Below the pieces are notes generated by a model. The model saw only the letters and a list, made by a program, of their open reading frames with translations, did not search any database and was not told the DNA's origin. The translations under genes and the position numbers were made by a program. A stretch of 64,000 nucleotides of DNA from an uncultured Myxococcales bacterium (GTDB lineage Bacteria; Myxococcota; Myxococcia; Myxococcales; Myxococcaceae): positions 1 to 64,000 of the forward strand of contig CALJKW010000069.1 of the NCBI GenBank assembly GCA_937980205.1. Direction: 5' to 3'. How positions within the stretch are numbered: the first letter of the stretch is position 1; each line of letters starts with the position of its first letter. This document shows positions 61,236 through 64,000 of this stretch, one piece after another.

Positions 61236-63998
61236 ATGTCCCGGCCGCTCGTGATCGTCGAGTCTCCCGCGAAGGCGAAGACCATCGGTCAATTCCTCGG
61301 CAAAGACTTCACCGTGATGGCCAGCATCGGCCACGTCGTGGATCTTCCGTCGAGCGGCCTGTGCGTCGACGTCGACAAGGACTTCGAGCTCACCTACGAG
61401 GTCACGAAGAAAGACGTCGTCCGCGACCTCAAGGCGGCGCTGCAGAAGTCCTCCGAGCTCTACCTCGCCACCGACGAAGACCGCGAGGGAGAGGCCATCG
61501 CCTGGCACCTGAAGCAGCAGCTCAAGCCCAAGGTGCCGGTGAAGCGCATGGTGTTCCACGAGATCACCAAGCGCGCGATCCAGGAAGCGGTGCAGAACTC
61601 GCGCGACATCAACGAGGGCCTCGTCGACGCGCAGGAAGCGCGGCGCACGCTCGACCGCCTCTACGGCTACGAGGTCTCGCCGGTGCTGTGGCGCAAGGTG
61701 AAGACCGGCCTCTCCGCCGGCCGCGTGCAGAGCCCGTCGATTCGGCTCATCGTCGAGCGCGAGCGCGAGCGCATGGCGTTCCGCTCGGCCACTTACTGGG
61801 ACGTCATCGCCGGTCACCCGACGCAGCCCGCGTTCGAGTCGACGCTCACCGGGGTGGCTCAGAAGCGCGTCGCCGTCGGCAAGGACTTCGACGAGAAGGG
61901 CCAGCTCAAGAAGGCCGACGAGGTCGTCGCGCTGACCGAGGCCGACGCCCGCGGCATCGCTCAGCGCATCACCGGCAAGTCGTTCACGGTGAAGAGCGTC
62001 GACGAGAAGCCGGCGACCTCGAGCCCGAAGCCGCCGTTCATGACGTCCACGCTGCAGCAGGAAGCGGGACGGAAGCTGAACATGAGCGCGCAGCAGGTGA
62101 TGCGCGTCGCGCAGGGCCTCTACGAGCGCGGCTACATCACGTACATGCGCACCGACTCGACGAACCTGTCGGAGACGGCGATCACCGCCGCGCGGGCGCA
62201 GATCAAAGAGCTCTTCGGCGACGAGTACCTGCCGCCCGAGCCGCGCACGTACGTGAAGAAGGTGCGCAACGCTCAGGAAGCGCACGAGGCGATTCGTCCC
62301 GCGGGCGAGGCGTTCCGCACGCCGGAGGAGCTCAGCAGCGAGCTCAACGCCACCGAGCTCAAGCTCTACGATCTCATCTGGAAGCGCACGCTCGCCTGCC
62401 AGATGGTGAACGCGGTCGGCTTCTCGGTCAGCGTGAAGCTCACCGTCGACGACGTCGAGTTCAGCGCCAGCGGCCGCACGCTGACGCACAAGGGCTACCT
62501 GCGCGCGTACGTCGAGAGCTCCGACGAGGCCGGCGAGGAGCGCGAGGACACCGAGGCCGCGCTGCCGAAGCTCGCGGTCGGCGACACGGTGCCGGTCGAG
62601 AAGCTCGAGCCCAAGGGCCACACCACCTCTCCGCCGGCGCGGTACACCGAAGCGTCGCTGGTGAAGAAGCTCGAGGAGCTCGGCATCGGGCGGCCCTCCA
62701 CGTACGCGTCGATCATGGGCACGCTCCAGGCAAAGTACGTCTGGAAGAAGGGCACCGCGCTCATCCCCAGCTGGACGGCGTTCGCCGTCGTCGCGCTGAT
62801 GGAGAAGCACTTCGATCGGCTCGTCGACTACGAGTTCACGCGGAAGATGGAAGAGGACCTCGACGAGATCGCCGGGGGCCAGCAGCAGAAGGTCCCCTTC
62901 CTCAACGAGTTCTACTGGGGCCCGAAGAAGAAGGGCGGCCTGCACGAGCAGGTGAACAAGAACCTGTCGAAGATCGACGCGGCGGAGATCAACTCGATCC
63001 CCATCGGCGTCGACCCGAACGGCGTCGAGATCGTGGTGAAGCCCGGCCGCTACGGGCCGTACCTGAAGCGCGGCGAAGACACCGTCTCGGTGCCCGAGAC
63101 GCTGGCGCCCGACGAGATGACCGTCGAGAAGGCGCTCGAGCTGTTGTCGGCGCCGAAGGGCGACGTGCCGATCGGCCAGGATCCCGTCACCGGCCTCAAC
63201 GTCTACGTGAAGCAGGGCCGCTTCGGCCCGTACGTGCAGCTCGGCGAGATGAGCGACGACGAGAAGGCGGAGAAGCCGAAGACGGCCTCGCTCTTCAAGT
63301 CGATGAAGGTCGAGGACGTGAAGCTCGACGTCGCGCTGCAGCTGCTCTCGCTGCCGCGCACGCTCGGCGAGAAAGACGGCAAGCCCGTCACTGCCCACAA
63401 CGGCCGCTACGGCCCCTACGTGAAGTGGGGCGACGAGACGCGGAACCTAGGGGTCGAGAACGAGCCGAAGCTGCTGACGCTCACGCTCGAAGAGGCGCTC
63501 GCCGAGCTCGCCAAGCCGCGCCAGTTCCGCGGCCGCGGCCAGCCGAAGCCGCCGCTCAAGGAGTTCGGCCCTGACCCGGTCAGCGGCAAGCCGATCGTGC
63601 TCAAGGAGGGCCGCTTCGGCCTCTACGTCACCGACGGCGAGACCAACGCGACGCTGCGGCGCGGAGACGAGCCGCAGGACATCTCTCCCGAGCGCGCGCA
63701 GGAGCTGCTCGCCGCGCGGCGCGAGTACCTGGCGTCGCCGGAAGGCATGGCCCGCATGGGCAAGCGCGCCGCGAAGAAGGCCGCGAAGGACGCGGCGAAG
63801 AAGGCGGCCAAGGACGCAGCCAAGGCGGCGAAGAAGGCCGAGAAGAACGGCTCGCCGAAGAACGGGCCGGAGAAGAAAGCGCCTGCTGCCAAGGCCGAGA
63901 AGCCCGCTTCGAAGAAGGCCGCGCCGGCCCCCAAGCCGGCGAAGAAGGCCGCGGCGAAGAAGGCGCCCCCAGCGAAGGGTAAAGGGAAGCGGGCGTGA
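61236..63998 (+). CDS. topA: DNA topoisomerase I
   Basis: The 920-residue type IA enzyme relaxes negative supercoils. The Toprim domain (E9, D80, D82 of the ATDEDREGE motif) and the catalytic Tyr303 in GYITYMRTDST are intact, with GRVQSPSIRLIVERERER in between. Instead of Cys4 zinc fingers, the C-terminal part has several Toprim-associated repeats (GVEIVVKPGRYGPYLKRGE and similar, from about 590) and ends in an 80-residue Lys/Ala-rich tail. The tail is like that of mycobacterial TopA and probably binds DNA. ATG 61236 has a GAGGG site six bases ahead. Confidence 0.97.
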   Translation: MSRPLVIVESPAKAKTIGQFLGKDFTVMASIGHVVDLPSSGLCVDVDKDFELTYEVTKKDVVRDLKAALQKSSELYLATDEDREGEAIAWHLKQQLKPKVPVKRMVFHEITKRAIQEAVQNSRDINEGLVDAQEARRTLDRLYGYEVSPVLWRKVKTGLSAGRVQSPSIRLIVERERERMAFRSATYWDVIAGHPTQPAFESTLTGVAQKRVAVGKDFDEKGQLKKADEVVALTEADARGIAQRITGKSFTVKSVDEKPATSSPKPPFMTSTLQQEAGRKLNMSAQQVMRVAQGLYERGYITYMRTDSTNLSETAITAARAQIKELFGDEYLPPEPRTYVKKVRNAQEAHEAIRPAGEAFRTPEELSSELNATELKLYDLIWKRTLACQMVNAVGFSVSVKLTVDDVEFSASGRTLTHKGYLRAYVESSDEAGEEREDTEAALPKLAVGDTVPVEKLEPKGHTTSPPARYTEASLVKKLEELGIGRPSTYASIMGTLQAKYVWKKGTALIPSWTAFAVVALMEKHFDRLVDYEFTRKMEEDLDEIAGGQQQKVPFLNEFYWGPKKKGGLHEQVNKNLSKIDAAEINSIPIGVDPNGVEIVVKPGRYGPYLKRGEDTVSVPETLAPDEMTVEKALELLSAPKGDVPIGQDPVTGLNVYVKQGRFGPYVQLGEMSDDEKAEKPKTASLFKSMKVEDVKLDVALQLLSLPRTLGEKDGKPVTAHNGRYGPYVKWGDETRNLGVENEPKLLTLTLEEALAELAKPRQFRGRGQPKPPLKEFGPDPVSGKPIVLKEGRFGLYVTDGETNATLRRGDEPQDISPERAQELLAARREYLASPEGMARMGKRAAKKAAKDAAKKAAKDAAKAAKKAEKNGSPKNGPEKKAPAAKAEKPASKKAAPAPKPAKKAAAKKAPPAKGKGKRA

Positions 63999-64000
63999 GC

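Overview
The window is high-GC DNA from what looks like a myxobacterium or close relative (Myxococcota). The signs are a PEGA-domain Ser/Thr kinase with an HRDVTPDN catalytic loop, a giant zinc-ribbon/GYF/TPR membrane protein, an FHA/Fis regulator, a TIGR02996/leucine-rich-repeat protein, VolA-like and FadL-like outer-membrane lipid genes, and dense operons joined by ATGA/GTGA/TGATG overlaps. The species cannot be named from the sequence alone.

Positions 1 to about 17.7 kb look like a genomic island. It opens with an IS66-family element (tnpA-tnpB-tnpC). On the opposite strand follow two subunits of a type II Wadjet system (jetB, jetA; DUF2398 and DUF2397), with the IS exactly where jetC and jetD should be. 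Upstream of them is a coupled pair of an unknown protein and a two-HKD PLD-type nuclease, a candidate undescribed defence module. Then come a PIN-like operon, a zinc-binding small protein, a pseudogene with an in-frame amber codon, a two-gene operon ending in a DUF2510/coiled-coil/GIY-YIG protein, a J-domain/membrane/Mrr-like fusion, and two hypotheticals. The right edge is a 39-nt 5' half of tRNA-Ser(UGA), broken just after the anticodon loop, between the island and serS. It looks like an integration scar.

From 17.8 kb on the gene content is chromosomal. serS follows the TPR/VPLPG-repeat protein. Divergent from these are a glycosyltransferase, a polysaccharide deacetylase and a kinase. A cytochrome bc-type operon encodes a Rieske protein, a cytochrome b fused to a two-haem cytochrome c, a small cytochrome c and a 54-aa secreted peptide. 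Next are an FHA/Fis regulator, surface-polysaccharide genes (glycosyltransferase-methyltransferase fusion, nucleotidyltransferase, ugd, UbiA-type transferase), ptsN and nagZ-like, then the lpt-rpoN-hpf region (lptC, lptA, a 101-aa ORF, lptB, rpoN, a receiver, a PilZ-like protein, hpf).

From 46 to 64 kb there are a nucleotidyltransferase pair resembling a toxin-antitoxin unit, an ECF-like sigma factor, a VolA-like lipase/FadL operon, and a five-gene operon that joins NAD salvage (nicotinate phosphoribosyltransferase, cysteine hydrolase) to a PP2C/kinase/vWA triad of the TerY-P type. An ADP-ribosylglycohydrolase, a short-chain dehydrogenase, a zinc-ribbon membrane protein, the LRR protein and topA complete the window. 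No CRISPR array, rRNA or intact tRNA was seen.
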